Shown: piece after piece, positions 45,170-53,246 of the stretch
Numbering within the stretch: position 1 is the stretch's first letter
How the letters are laid out: each line of letters opens with the position of its first letter
Made by a program: the position numbers and the translations under genes
The notes under the pieces: model-generated
What the model saw: only the letters and a program-made list of their open reading frames with translations
Databases searched by the model: none
Told to the model about the DNA's origin: nothing
NCBI RefSeq assembly: GCF_002101585.1
Contig: NZ_LQOT01000025.1
Location: 1-64,000, forward strand
Source of the DNA: Mycolicibacter engbaekii
Lineage (GTDB): Bacteria > Actinomycetota > Actinomycetes > Mycobacteriales > Mycobacteriaceae
DNA length: 64,000 nucleotides
Reading direction: 5' to 3'

Positions 45170-46645
45170 CTATCCGGCCAGCGGAATCGGTTCGCCGGGC
45201 CGTCCGAACACCATCGACTCGGCGATGCGGTCGAAGCGAAAGTCCAGGGCGTCGGCGAAGTAGTTCTGCCGCACATTCCAGGGCCGCTTGGTCCCCGAGC
45301 GCGGCAGCGCACGCGGTGCGCGCAGCACATAACCGGCTTGGATGTCCCAGGCGGGCTTCTCGCCCATCGGCGTGTCGCCGAGGTGGGGGTAGGCGTGGGT
45401 GTAGCCGCGAGAAGCCATGTAGGCCATCAGCTTGGCGGTCGCACGGGCGGTGATGTCGGCGCGCAGCGTCCACGACGCGTTGGTGTAGCCGACGCACCAG
45501 AACAGGTTCGGCACGTCTTCGAGCATGTGCGCCTTGTAGACGAAGCGGTCCGTGGCCTTGATCTCCGTGCCGTCCAGGCTGATCCGCACGCCGCCGAGCG
45601 CCTGCAACTGCAGACCGGTGGCGGTGATGATGATGTCGGCGTCCAGATGCGTCCCGGACTGCAGGACGATGCCGGTGGCGTCGAAGCGGTCGATCCGGTC
45701 GGTCACCATCTCCACCCGCCCGGCGCTGATCTCGGTGTAGAGATCGGCGTCGGGAATCAGGCACAGGCGCTGGTCCCACGGTTGATAGGGCGGCTTGAAA
45801 TGGGTGTCGATGTCGTAATCCGGCGGCAGGTTCTGCACCGCGGTGCGGCGCAGCATCCATTTGAGGATCGGCGGCGTCTTGCGGGCCAGGACCCAGACGT
45901 AACCCTCGGACAGCGCCATGGTGAACCGCAGGATCGCGTGCGCCCAGCTGCGGGGAAACACTTTGGCGACCACGTCGACGAAACGACTGCCGCGGGTCGC
46001 CGAGATCAAATAGGTGGGCGTGCGCTGCAGCAGGGTCACGTGCCCGGCGCGTTCGGCCAACGCCGGAACCAGCGACATCGCGGTGGCGCCGCTGCCGATC
46101 ACCACCACCTTCTTGCCGGTGTAGTCGAGGTCTTCGGGCCAGTGCTGCGGATGGACCACAGTTCCGGAGAACGTCTCCGAGCCCGGGAAGTCCGGCGTGT
46201 AACCGCTGTCGTAGTTGTAGTAGCCGGAGCCGAAGAACACGAACCTGCTGCGGTAGGTCCGCTGGGTCCCGGCCTCGTCGGCGGTGATCGTCCAGGTGTC
46301 GGTCGCCGAATCCCAGTCGGCCGCCAGCACGTGATTGTTGAACCGGATGTGGCGGTCGATGCCGTGCTTATGCGCGGCATCGGTCAGGTAGTCGCGGATC
46401 TCATCGCCGTCGGCGACGCGTTCGCGCCGCCGCCAGGGTTCGTACGGCAGGCTCAGCGTGAAAATGCTGCTGTCGGAGCGCACACCGGGGTAGCGGAACA
46501 GATCCCACGTCCCGCCGATGCGCTCCCGCCGTTCCAGGATCACGTAGTTCACGCCGGGGTTGCGCTCGGTGATGCGGTAGGCCGCACCGATACCCGAGAT
46601 GCCAGCTCCGATGATGACGACGTCCGCGACCTCTTCGGTAGTCAC
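45170..46645 (-). CDS. FAD-containing Baeyer-Villiger-type monooxygenase (Rv0565c-like)
   Basis: A 491-residue class B flavoprotein monooxygenase: FAD motif GAGISGIG (13-20), the Baeyer-Villiger fingerprint FSGTVVHPQHWP (159-170), and the NADPH motif GSGATAMS. It inserts one oxygen next to a ketone or oxidises a sulfur; homologues activate thioamide drugs such as ethionamide. Native substrate unknown. GTG start with TAGGCT six bases upstream and no ribosome site. It is downstream of gpsA's promoter side and probably a separate unit. Confidence 0.92.
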   Translation of the reverse strand: MTTEEVADVVIIGAGISGIGAAYRITERNPGVNYVILERRERIGGTWDLFRYPGVRSDSSIFTLSLPYEPWRRRERVADGDEIRDYLTDAAHKHGIDRHIRFNNHVLAADWDSATDTWTITADEAGTQRTYRSRFVFFGSGYYNYDSGYTPDFPGSETFSGTVVHPQHWPEDLDYTGKKVVVIGSGATAMSLVPALAERAGHVTLLQRTPTYLISATRGSRFVDVVAKVFPRSWAHAILRFTMALSEGYVWVLARKTPPILKWMLRRTAVQNLPPDYDIDTHFKPPYQPWDQRLCLIPDADLYTEISAGRVEMVTDRIDRFDATGIVLQSGTHLDADIIITATGLQLQALGGVRISLDGTEIKATDRFVYKAHMLEDVPNLFWCVGYTNASWTLRADITARATAKLMAYMASRGYTHAYPHLGDTPMGEKPAWDIQAGYVLRAPRALPRSGTKRPWNVRQNYFADALDFRFDRIAESMVFGRPGEPIPLAG

Positions 46646-46651
46646 GGTCCC

Positions 46652-46657
46652 AGCCTA
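46652..46657 (-). promoter_or_regulatory. Putative -10 element of monooxygenase gene
   Basis: TAGGCT (minus strand) ends six bases before the GTG at 46645 with no ribosome site. Confidence 0.45.
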
Positions 46658-46689
46658 GGCACCGGGCGGGCTGCTGGGTCGAGATTGCG

Positions 46690-47181
46690 CTACCGGTAGT
46701 TCACGAATTGCAGGGCGACATCCAGGTCGGCTCCCTTGAGCAACGCGATGACGGCCTGCAGGTCGTCGCGCTTCTTCGACGACACCCGGATTTCGTCGCC
46801 CTGCACCTGGGACTTGACGCCCTTGGGGCCCTCGTCGCGGATCAACTTGTTGATCTTCTTGGCGTGCTCGGCGTCGATGCCCTGCTTGAGACTGCCGCTG
46901 ACTTTGTAGGTCTTACCGGAAGGCTGGGGATCGCCGGCGTCGAACGCCTTCATCGAGATGTCGCGGCGGATCAGTTTCTCCTTGAAGACCTCGACGGCGG
47001 CCTTGACCCGCTCCTCGGTGGAGCTGACCAGCTCGATGGTCTCCTCACCCTTCCACGAGATGGTGGTGTCGGTGCCGCGGAAGTCGAACCGGGTGGCCAA
47101 TTCCTTGGCGGCCTGGTTCAAGGCGTTGTCGACCTCCTGCCGGTCGACCTTGCTGACGATGTCGAACGATGAATCCGCCAC
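46690..47181 (-). CDS. yajQ: YajQ-family nucleotide-binding protein (Rv0566c-like)
   Basis: A 163-residue YajQ protein (DUF520), exactly the length I recall for Rv0566c. It has the typical start [23 protein letters not shown], two alternating alpha/beta halves, and the [21 protein letters not shown] segment. Homologues bind nucleic acids or cyclic-di-GMP. GTG 47181 is preceded by GGAGAGGACAAGG; the longer open frame runs through the tRNA gene and is rejected. Confidence 0.94.
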   Translation of the reverse strand: MADSSFDIVSKVDRQEVDNALNQAAKELATRFDFRGTDTTISWKGEETIELVSSTEERVKAAVEVFKEKLIRRDISMKAFDAGDPQPSGKTYKVSGSLKQGIDAEHAKKINKLIRDEGPKGVKSQVQGDEIRVSSKKRDDLQAVIALLKGADLDVALQFVNYR

Positions 47182-47241
47182 GAGACCTTGTCCTCTCCTC
47201 GAGTTGTGCGGGCCGTTTGTGTTGTGGGTACATCCTCGTTG

Positions 47242-47247
47242 TAGTCT
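47242..47247 (+). promoter_or_regulatory. Putative -10 element of tRNA-Tyr
   Basis: TAGTCT lies 14 bases before the mature 5' end of the tRNA, with TTGTGT/TTGTGG sequences further upstream as a possible -35 at imperfect spacing. Confidence 0.45.
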
Positions 47248-47261
47248 GCTAGGCGCGATGA

Positions 47262-47347
47262 GGCAGGTTGCCCGAGCGGCCAATGGGAGCGGACTGTAAA
47301 TCCGTCGGCGCAAGCCTACGCAGGTTCGAATCCTGCACCTGCCACCA
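47262..47347 (+). tRNA. tyrT: tRNA-Tyr (anticodon GTA)
   Basis: A class II tRNA with a long variable arm. The acceptor arms GGCAGGT and ACCTGCC pair fully, the discriminator A is followed by an encoded CCA, the anticodon GTA is at 47296-47298, and the T-loop GGTTCGAATCC is intact. The divergent neighbour is yajQ, and a strong hairpin terminator follows. Confidence 0.97.
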
Positions 47348-47350
47348 AGG

Positions 47351-47377
47351 TCAGGCCCCCGTTTTCCGGGGGCCTGA
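47351..47377 (+). terminator. Rho-independent terminator after tRNA-Tyr
   Basis: TCAGGCCCCCG, loop TTTTC, CGGGGGCCTGA: a perfect 11-base stem starting three bases after the encoded CCA and followed by TTTCGTT. It should end the tRNA transcript and insulate the downstream catabolic genes. Confidence 0.85.
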
Positions 47378-47454
47378 TTTCGTTGTGCGGGGCCCGCAGG
47401 CCCGCGCGAGTAGCGTGGTCGCCAGGGGAAACTCGGGGTGGAAGCGGGGCGGCG

Positions 47455-48420
47455 ATGCGCACGATCGCATTGGAAGAGCACTTTCTGACCGGCGAACTCG
47501 CCCACTACAGCGATGCCACCCGCGAGTTGGCCGAGCCCCAGATCTGGCGGGAGACCGCCCCGCGGCTGACCGATCTGGCCGAACAGCGCCTGGCGGACAT
47601 GGACCGCGCCGGTGTGGACATCGCGGTCCTGTCGTTGACCGCGCCGGGAATTCAGGCCGAACCCGACCCGCAACTGGCGGTGGCCCGGGCCGCCGAGGTC
47701 AACGACTTCCTGGCGGGACTGGTGGCCGCCAACCCGACCCGGTTTCGGGGATTCGCCGCGTTGCCGTTGCAGGACCCGGACGCCGCGGCCAAGGAGCTGC
47801 AGCGTGCGGTCGAGCAGCTCGGGCTGTGCGGCGCCCTGGTCAACGCGCACACCGGCGGGGTGTACCTGGACGCACCGCCCCTGCGGGTGGTGTGGGAGCG
47901 CGCCGAAGCGCTGGACGTCCCGCTGTACCTGCACCCGGCGAACGGTTTCGACACCCCGCACGTCATCGCCGGCCACCCGGAGCTGATCGGACCGATGTGG
48001 AGTTGGGGCACCGACACCGCCACCCACGCGCTGCGGCTCATCTTCGGTGGGGTGTTCGACGACTTCCCCGGAGCCAAGCTGCTGCTCGGGCACATGGGCG
48101 AGAGCCTGCCCTATTCACTGTGGCGGCTGGACTCACGGTGGGACTGGCACCGACACCACGGTGTGCAGCTCGCGCTCGGCCATCCCTCGCACTATCTGCG
48201 CCGCAACCTCTATGTGACCACCAGCGGGGTGTGCGACAACCCGCCGCTGTTGTGTGCGCTCGCCGCACTGGGGCCCGAGCATGTCCTGTTCGCCACCGAT
48301 TACCCGTACGAGGACATCGACGTCGCCACGGCTTTCCTGGCCGGTGCGCCGATCTCCGAGGCCGACCGTGCCCTGATCAGCCATCTCAACGCCGAGAGCC
48401 TGCTGCACATCGCCGGTTGA
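47455..48420 (+). CDS. Amidohydrolase-2 family protein (gamma-resorcylate decarboxylase-like)
   Basis: A 321-residue ACMSD-type amidohydrolase. The ExH metal ligands are in ALEEHF (E7, H9), a further His is in [13 protein letters not shown] follows, and the Asp is in FATDYPYED. The ALEEHF start is that of gamma-resorcylate and related nonoxidative decarboxylases, which split CO2 from hydroxybenzoates. Hydrolysis of other ring compounds remains possible. ATG 47455 follows a GGAAGCGGGGCGG stretch. It is the first gene right of the tRNA terminator and converges with the ACAD at 48475. Confidence 0.85.
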   Translation: MRTIALEEHFLTGELAHYSDATRELAEPQIWRETAPRLTDLAEQRLADMDRAGVDIAVLSLTAPGIQAEPDPQLAVARAAEVNDFLAGLVAANPTRFRGFAALPLQDPDAAAKELQRAVEQLGLCGALVNAHTGGVYLDAPPLRVVWERAEALDVPLYLHPANGFDTPHVIAGHPELIGPMWSWGTDTATHALRLIFGGVFDDFPGAKLLLGHMGESLPYSLWRLDSRWDWHRHHGVQLALGHPSHYLRRNLYVTTSGVCDNPPLLCALAALGPEHVLFATDYPYEDIDVATAFLAGAPISEADRALISHLNAESLLHIAG

Positions 48421-48474
48421 CCGCCGCTGCGGCGGGCCCTGATCGCCCTGGGGCACGGGCGGGTCCGGGGTGGT

Positions 48475-49617
48475 TCAGGCCGAAGCCGTCGCGGTGGTCA
48501 GGCCGGCCTCGATCGACTGGCACAGCAGTTCCCGGTGGTGCGTGGCATCGCCGGAGAGCAAGGCATCGACCCGGGCCCGGCGCAGGTACAGATGCAGGTC
48601 GTGTTCCCAGGTGAACCCGATGCCGCCATGCAGCTGCAGCGCCTCACCGGCGATCCGGTTCACCGCGTCGGAGACATAGGCCTTGGCGATGCTGACCGCA
48701 CGGTCGGCCTGCGGATGTGCGGCGTCGAGGGCCATCGCCGCGTAGTAGGTCGCGGCGGTGCTGGCCTGGGACCAGATCCGCATATTGGCGCATTTGTGCT
48801 TGACGGCCTGGAAGCTGCCCACCGGGCGACCGAACTGGACGCGGTCCTTGACGTATTCGGTGGTCATGGCGAGCAGTCGTTCACCGATCCCGACCATCTC
48901 GGCGCAGGTCAGGACCGTGGCCAGCAGCAGCGATCGGGTGATTTCACGCTGGGCCTGCTCGCCGTCGGCGATCAGCGCCGCGGCGTCCAGCTGCACCTGG
49001 TCAAAGCTCACGTCGCAGTAGCTGCGCGTGACGTCGAGAGTCTGCTGGCGCTCGATCCGGATGCCGGGGGCGTCGGCGGGAACCACGAACCGGGCCGGCC
49101 CGGTGTCGAGGGCCGCGTCGACGATCAGCACCTGCGCGCTGTCGGCGTCCTGGACACTGACCTTCGATCCGGTGAGGGTGAAGCCGTCGGGGCGTCGTTC
49201 GGCGCGCGTCGTGATGCCGGCCGCCGACCAGGGCCGGCCGAACTCGGCGAAGGCCCAGGTGGCGATCACGGTTCCCTCGCAGATCGCCGGTAACAGTGCC
49301 GAGCGGTGCCCATGGTCGGACTGGCCCAGGGCGTCGGCCGCCACCACCACCGGCAGGAATGGGACGCAGCCGAGGCCCCGGCCGAGTTCTGCGGCGACCA
49401 GCGCCAGCTCGACGGTCTGCTGGCCGAGCCCGCCGTCGTCTTCGGCCACGCCGAGGGCGGGCCAGCCGAGTTCGGTGCCGCGCCGCCACAATTCGGGATC
49501 GAAACCGTGCGCGGTGTCGATGAGGTTCCGGGCCGTGTCCACCGGGAACTTGGTCGCCAACAGGGAACGAGTCGAGTCGACGATGCCGCGCTGCTCGTCG
49601 GTGAGCTCGAAGTCCAC
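48475..49617 (-). CDS. Acyl-CoA dehydrogenase, probable non-catalytic or alpha/beta partner subunit
   Basis: A 380-residue ACAD. FAD/substrate segments are QFGRPVGSFQAVKH and LQLHGGIGFTWEHDLHLYLRRA. It ends in LLSGDATHHREL instead of the usual GGTNEVLR-type FAD-binding C-terminus, and the FAD-contact stretch TWAFAEFGRPWS is altered from the usual F/Q-SEPxAGSD. Such sequences occur as one half of the heterotetrameric FadE pairs used in sterol side-chain degradation. AAGGAG precedes the GTG. It is divergent from the complementary ACAD at 49729, with which it may form a complex. Confidence 0.85.
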   Translation of the reverse strand: MDFELTDEQRGIVDSTRSLLATKFPVDTARNLIDTAHGFDPELWRRGTELGWPALGVAEDDGGLGQQTVELALVAAELGRGLGCVPFLPVVVAADALGQSDHGHRSALLPAICEGTVIATWAFAEFGRPWSAAGITTRAERRPDGFTLTGSKVSVQDADSAQVLIVDAALDTGPARFVVPADAPGIRIERQQTLDVTRSYCDVSFDQVQLDAAALIADGEQAQREITRSLLLATVLTCAEMVGIGERLLAMTTEYVKDRVQFGRPVGSFQAVKHKCANMRIWSQASTAATYYAAMALDAAHPQADRAVSIAKAYVSDAVNRIAGEALQLHGGIGFTWEHDLHLYLRRARVDALLSGDATHHRELLCQSIEAGLTTATASA

Positions 49618-49683
49618 GGGCCGCTCCTTAACGCGAGATGCGCAAACAGGTTGGGGATTGAAAATCCGTTACCGAAGATACAG

Positions 49684-49689
49684 GATACT
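49684..49689 (+). promoter_or_regulatory. Putative -10 element of the ACAD-mce operon
   Basis: GATACT directly precedes the palindrome at 49690-49703 and would start transcription within it, about 33 bases upstream of the TTG start. Confidence 0.35.
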
Positions 49690-49703
49690 GATTAAGCTTA
49701 ATC
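49690..49703. promoter_or_regulatory. Perfect palindrome, candidate repressor operator
   Basis: GATTAAGCTTAATC is a perfect 14-base palindrome in the 111-base divergent spacer between the two ACAD genes and is strikingly AT-rich for this genome. It overlaps the predicted start of the plus-strand transcript. TetR- or GntR/FadR-type regulators bind sites like this, but no regulator gene is in the window. Confidence 0.55.
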
Positions 49704-49728
49704 CTGGCGCGACGAACCGGAGGCAACG

Positions 49729-50904
49729 TTGCATCTCGGGCAAGACACCGAACTGGACGCGTTGCGAGCGCGTGTACGAGATCTTGCGGCCCGGTACGCG
49801 CCACCGCGCAACAAGCACACCGGGGTGCGCGCGCCGGAGGCCCACGAGATACCGGCGCTGCGGAAATGGACCGGACTGCTGTTCGAAGAGCAGTTGCTCG
49901 GGGTGCACTGGCCGGTCTCCTACGGCGGGCTGCCGGATGCCCATCCGCTGCACGAGTCGGTGGTCACCGACGAGCTGATCAGGGTTGGTGCGGCCGGCCC
50001 GGTCGGCGGCGGTCTGCTTGCCGCAGCGGCGATCATCGCCTCGGGAACCGATGAGCAGAAGGACTACTTCCTCCCGCGAATCCGTACCGGGGAACACATT
50101 TGGTGCCAGTTGTTCAGCGAACCCGACGCCGGCAGCGACCTGGCCGGGCTGCGCACGCGAGCCACCCGCGACGGCGACGACTTCGTCGTCGACGGCCAGA
50201 AGGTGTGGACCACCAACGGGCAGCACGCGGACTTCGGCTACCTGCTGGCCAGGACCGACCCGGACGCCCCCAAGCACGCCGGTATCACCGCGTTCGCCCT
50301 CGCCATGGACACCCCCGGCGTGTCGGTGCGCCCGCTGCGCGAGATCACCGGTACCGCCGACTTCAACGAGGTGTTCCTCGACGCGGTGCGGATCCCCGCC
50401 GGGCAGGTCATCGGTGCGGTCAACGCGGGCTGGGCGGTCACCACGACCAGCCTGGCGCACGAGCGCTCCAGCGCCGGGACCGGCGCGTCGCTCTTCGGCG
50501 CGCTGGACCGGCTGGCGGCCCTGGCCGGCGCGGTCCCGCGGGGCGGACGGCGGGCCATCGACCACGACGACGTCCGGCAGGCACTCGGCGGCTTCGTCGC
50601 CGACGTGCATGTCAACGCACTGGTTTCAGCGCTGGGCGACAGCCGATCGCTGCACGGCACCGGCGATGCCGCTGACGCCCCGATCTCGAAGATCCTGTTC
50701 AGCGAGATCAACCTCGCCCTGCACGAATACGGAATGCAGTTGCAGGGCCATGACGGCGTGCGGATCGAAGGCGATGCGCAGGTCTACGACGAGGGCTGGT
50801 GGCAGGACGCCTTCATGTACGGCCGCGCCTTCACGATTGCCGGCGGCACCAACGAGGTGCTGCGCAATCTGATCGCCGAGCGGGCGCTCGGCCTGCCTCG
50901 CTGA
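49729..50904 (+). CDS. Acyl-CoA dehydrogenase (FAD-binding subunit type)
   Basis: A 391-residue ACAD. It keeps the FAD segment FSEPDAGSDLAGL, WTTNGQHADFG, and the C-terminal TIAGGTNEVLRNLIAERALGLPR that completes the FAD site. It lacks a typical R-x-x-x-Y-E-G-T base in the last helix, having FMYGRAFTIAGGTN. It probably pairs with the divergent ACAD at 48475. TTG start supported by GGAGG six bases upstream. It begins a plus-strand run that reaches the mce genes with short or no gaps, implying one operon. Confidence 0.87.
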   Translation: MHLGQDTELDALRARVRDLAARYAPPRNKHTGVRAPEAHEIPALRKWTGLLFEEQLLGVHWPVSYGGLPDAHPLHESVVTDELIRVGAAGPVGGGLLAAAAIIASGTDEQKDYFLPRIRTGEHIWCQLFSEPDAGSDLAGLRTRATRDGDDFVVDGQKVWTTNGQHADFGYLLARTDPDAPKHAGITAFALAMDTPGVSVRPLREITGTADFNEVFLDAVRIPAGQVIGAVNAGWAVTTTSLAHERSSAGTGASLFGALDRLAALAGAVPRGGRRAIDHDDVRQALGGFVADVHVNALVSALGDSRSLHGTGDAADAPISKILFSEINLALHEYGMQLQGHDGVRIEGDAQVYDEGWWQDAFMYGRAFTIAGGTNEVLRNLIAERALGLPR

Positions 50905-50927
50905 CCGATCGAGCCAAAGGAGACACC

Positions 50928-52085
50928 ATGCCGTTGCAGGACTGGATGAAAGTCATCTCGGTCGACGACCACGTCATCGAACACCCCCTGGTGTGGCAGG
51001 ACCGGCTCGCCGAATCCGAGCGTGCCGAGGGCCCGCAGATCATCGAGACCGCCGAGGGCCACCATGTGTGGCGCTACGAGGGACAGCTGTATCCGCAGAT
51101 CGGCCTCAACGCCGTGGCCGGAAAGCCGCCCGCGGAGTACGGCATGGAGCCGGTGCGCTACGACCAGATGATTCCCGGCTGCTACGACCCGGCCGAGCGT
51201 CTCAAGGACATGGACATCGACGGTATCCACGGGGCGCTGTGTTTCCCGTCGTTCCCGGGCTTCGGCGGGGGAGTGTTCCAGCGCGCCAAGGACAAGGACC
51301 TGGCGCTGTCGTGTGTGCGGGCCTGGAACGACTTCCAGGTCGAGGAGTGGTGCGCGTCGGCCCCGGGCCGGTTGATCCCGTTGGGGATCCTGCCCACCTG
51401 GGACCCGCAGCTGGCCGCCGCGGAGGTCGAGCGGCTGGCGCAGATCGGTACCCGGGCGGTGTCCTTCCCGGACAGCCCGGTGCCGCTGGACCTGCCGTCG
51501 TTCCATCACCCCACCCACTGGGAGCCGGTCTGGGACGCGCTGGAAGCCGCCGACATGCCGGTCTGCCTGCACTTCGGCTCCGGCGGCTATGTGCCGGGAT
51601 TCCCCGCCCGCAACCCTTCGCCGCAGGACACGGCGCCGTTCGCGGTGGCCATCGCCACCTTCTCCACCAACCTCATGTGGAGTACCGCCGATCTCGTCTT
51701 CTCCGGAATGCTGCAGCGGCACCCGAACCTGAAGTTCATGCTGTCCGAGGGCGGAATCGGCTGGATCCCCTACCTGCTGGAGCGGATGGACTACACCTGG
51801 GAGCGGCACCGGTGGTACCAGAAGATCAGCCGCACGGACCGTCCGTCGGATCTGTTCCGCCGGCACTTCTGGGGCTGCTTCATCGACGACGAACACGGGG
51901 TCGCGTCCCGGGATGCGATCGGGATCGACAACATCCTCATCGAGGTGGACTATCCGCACTCGGACTCCAACTGGCCCAACAGCCGTAAGAGAATCGCCGA
52001 GACCCTGCGCGAGGTGAGCGACAGCGACGTCCACCGGATCGTGGAACTCAACGCCCGAGAGCTGTTGCACCTCGGTGACCGATGA
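50928..52085 (+). CDS. Amidohydrolase-2 family metal-dependent hydrolase
   Basis: A 385-residue protein with the D-x-H metal pair at D13 and H15 (SVDDHVIEHP), a His in CLHFGSGG, LSEGGIGW, and the late Asp in IEVDYPHSDSNWP. This is the TIM-barrel amidohydrolase type common in mycobacterial sterol and aromatic catabolic clusters, where ring hydrolysis or decarboxylation is expected. AAAGGAG precedes the ATG; the longer frame upstream lies in the ACAD gene. Substrate unknown. Confidence 0.86.
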   Translation: MPLQDWMKVISVDDHVIEHPLVWQDRLAESERAEGPQIIETAEGHHVWRYEGQLYPQIGLNAVAGKPPAEYGMEPVRYDQMIPGCYDPAERLKDMDIDGIHGALCFPSFPGFGGGVFQRAKDKDLALSCVRAWNDFQVEEWCASAPGRLIPLGILPTWDPQLAAAEVERLAQIGTRAVSFPDSPVPLDLPSFHHPTHWEPVWDALEAADMPVCLHFGSGGYVPGFPARNPSPQDTAPFAVAIATFSTNLMWSTADLVFSGMLQRHPNLKFMLSEGGIGWIPYLLERMDYTWERHRWYQKISRTDRPSDLFRRHFWGCFIDDEHGVASRDAIGIDNILIEVDYPHSDSNWPNSRKRIAETLREVSDSDVHRIVELNARELLHLGDR

Positions 52086-52372
52086 TGGACTCCAGCGGGG
52101 GGCGGCCGGAGACCGACGACTATGACCTGCTGACCTTCGGTGAGGTCGCGGCGCGGCTCACCGAGGTGCTGGCCGCCGAGGCCGCCGAGCTGGAAAAGCT
52201 GCGCAGCCAACCCAATCCGGATCAGGCGGCGATCCGGTCAGTCGAACAACGCATCGAGCGCCTGAGAGCCGGCGCCCAGCGCTACAGCGAGGAGCAGCGA
52301 ACCAACAGCGCGTTCCTCCGCCGATACGGCTCACTGACCGCCACTTCAGACGATCGTCCGCAATGGCGTTGA
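52082..52372 (+). CDS. Small coiled-coil protein of unknown function
   Basis: A 96-residue hydrophilic protein. LTFGEVAARLTEVLAAEAAELEKLR and IRSVEQRIERLRAGAQRYSEEQ are predicted amphipathic helices with heptads, so it is probably a helical hairpin or dimer. The ATG overlaps the stop of the amidohydrolase. I recall similar small mycobacterial proteins labelled acyl-CoA synthase, a label that has no visible basis here because no AMP-binding motif is present. Function unknown; it may bind one of the operon's enzymes. Confidence 0.75.
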   Translation: MMDSSGGRPETDDYDLLTFGEVAARLTEVLAAEAAELEKLRSQPNPDQAAIRSVEQRIERLRAGAQRYSEEQRTNSAFLRRYGSLTATSDDRPQWR

Positions 52373-52403
52373 CCAATCGGGAAAACAGGGGAGGGAACCG
52401 CCG

Positions 52404-53246
52404 ATGACAGCGGAGCTCCCCTCCCCGCTGGGGGAGGTCCGGGAGTGGACGCACGGCTACGTCGAGCGCCACCCCATCGCATCGCTGAAAACCGTGGGCA
52501 GCCAGGCCGCTCTGGGCGTGCGGGCAATGCAATACCTGTTCATCGACATCATCGAGCGCCGGTTCGCCTTCCGTGAGTTCGTCGAGCAGGCGACGTTCAT
52601 GGCCTCGACCGCGATGCTGCCCACCATGTGTGTGGCCATCCCCATCGGGGTGACCCTGCAGATCCAGTTCGCGCTGCTGGCCGGCCAGGTCGGCGCGACG
52701 TCGCTGGCCGGCGCGGCCAGCGGGCTGGCGGTCATCCGGCAGGGCGCCCCGCTGGTGGCCGCGCTGCTGATGGCCTCGGCGGTCGGCTCGGCCATCTGCG
52801 CCGACCTGGGATCGCGCACCATTCGCGAAGAGGTCGACGCGCTTGAAGTGCTGGGTATCTCGGCGATCCGGCGCCTGGTCGTACCGCGTTTGGCCGCGGC
52901 GATCACCGTCGGCCTGGCGTTGACCGGACTGGTGAGCTTCATCGGGTTTCTGGCCGGCTACCTGTTCAACACCTTCGCCCAGGGCGGAGCCCCCGGGAGC
53001 TTCGTGTCGACCTTCGCATCGTTTGCCACCGTCGGGGACCTCGTCGTGACCTTGATCAAGTCGGTGGTCTTCGGCGCGATCGTCGCAATCGTGGCCTGTG
53101 ACAAGGGATTGACCACCAAGGGGGGCCCTGCGGGGGTGGCCAATTCGGTGAACGCCACGGTGGTGGCCTCGATTCTGCTGCTGATGGTCACCAATGTGCT
53201 GTTCACCCAGATGTACGTCCTGATGTTCCCGAAGGCGGCCCTGTGA
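52404..53246 (+). CDS. YrbE-A (MlaE-family permease) of an mce operon
   Basis: A 280-residue permease with about six hydrophobic helices and the MlaE signature EVDALEVLGISAIRRLVVPR in the cytoplasmic loop. YrbE proteins form the membrane part of the ABC-type lipid importer that Mce proteins extend across the envelope; MceG, the ATPase, is usually encoded elsewhere and is not here. The ATG is preceded by AGGGGAGGGAA. The next gene begins inside its stop. Confidence 0.93.
   Translation: MTAELPSPLGEVREWTHGYVERHPIASLKTVGSQAALGVRAMQYLFIDIIERRFAFREFVEQATFMASTAMLPTMCVAIPIGVTLQIQFALLAGQVGATSLAGAASGLAVIRQGAPLVAALLMASAVGSAICADLGSRTIREEVDALEVLGISAIRRLVVPRLAAAITVGLALTGLVSFIGFLAGYLFNTFAQGGAPGSFVSTFASFATVGDLVVTLIKSVVFGAIVAIVACDKGLTTKGGPAGVANSVNATVVASILLLMVTNVLFTQMYVLMFPKAAL

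Noticed and set aside
47182..48093. Extension of yajQ across the tRNA-Tyr gene
   Set aside because: The frame crosses the tRNA and its terminator and is antisense to an amidohydrolase; the 163-residue form with a strong ribosome site is complete.
52082..52372. Annotation of the small protein as an acyl-CoA synthase
   Set aside because: It is 96 residues with coiled-coil helices and has none of the AMP-binding motifs present in menE.
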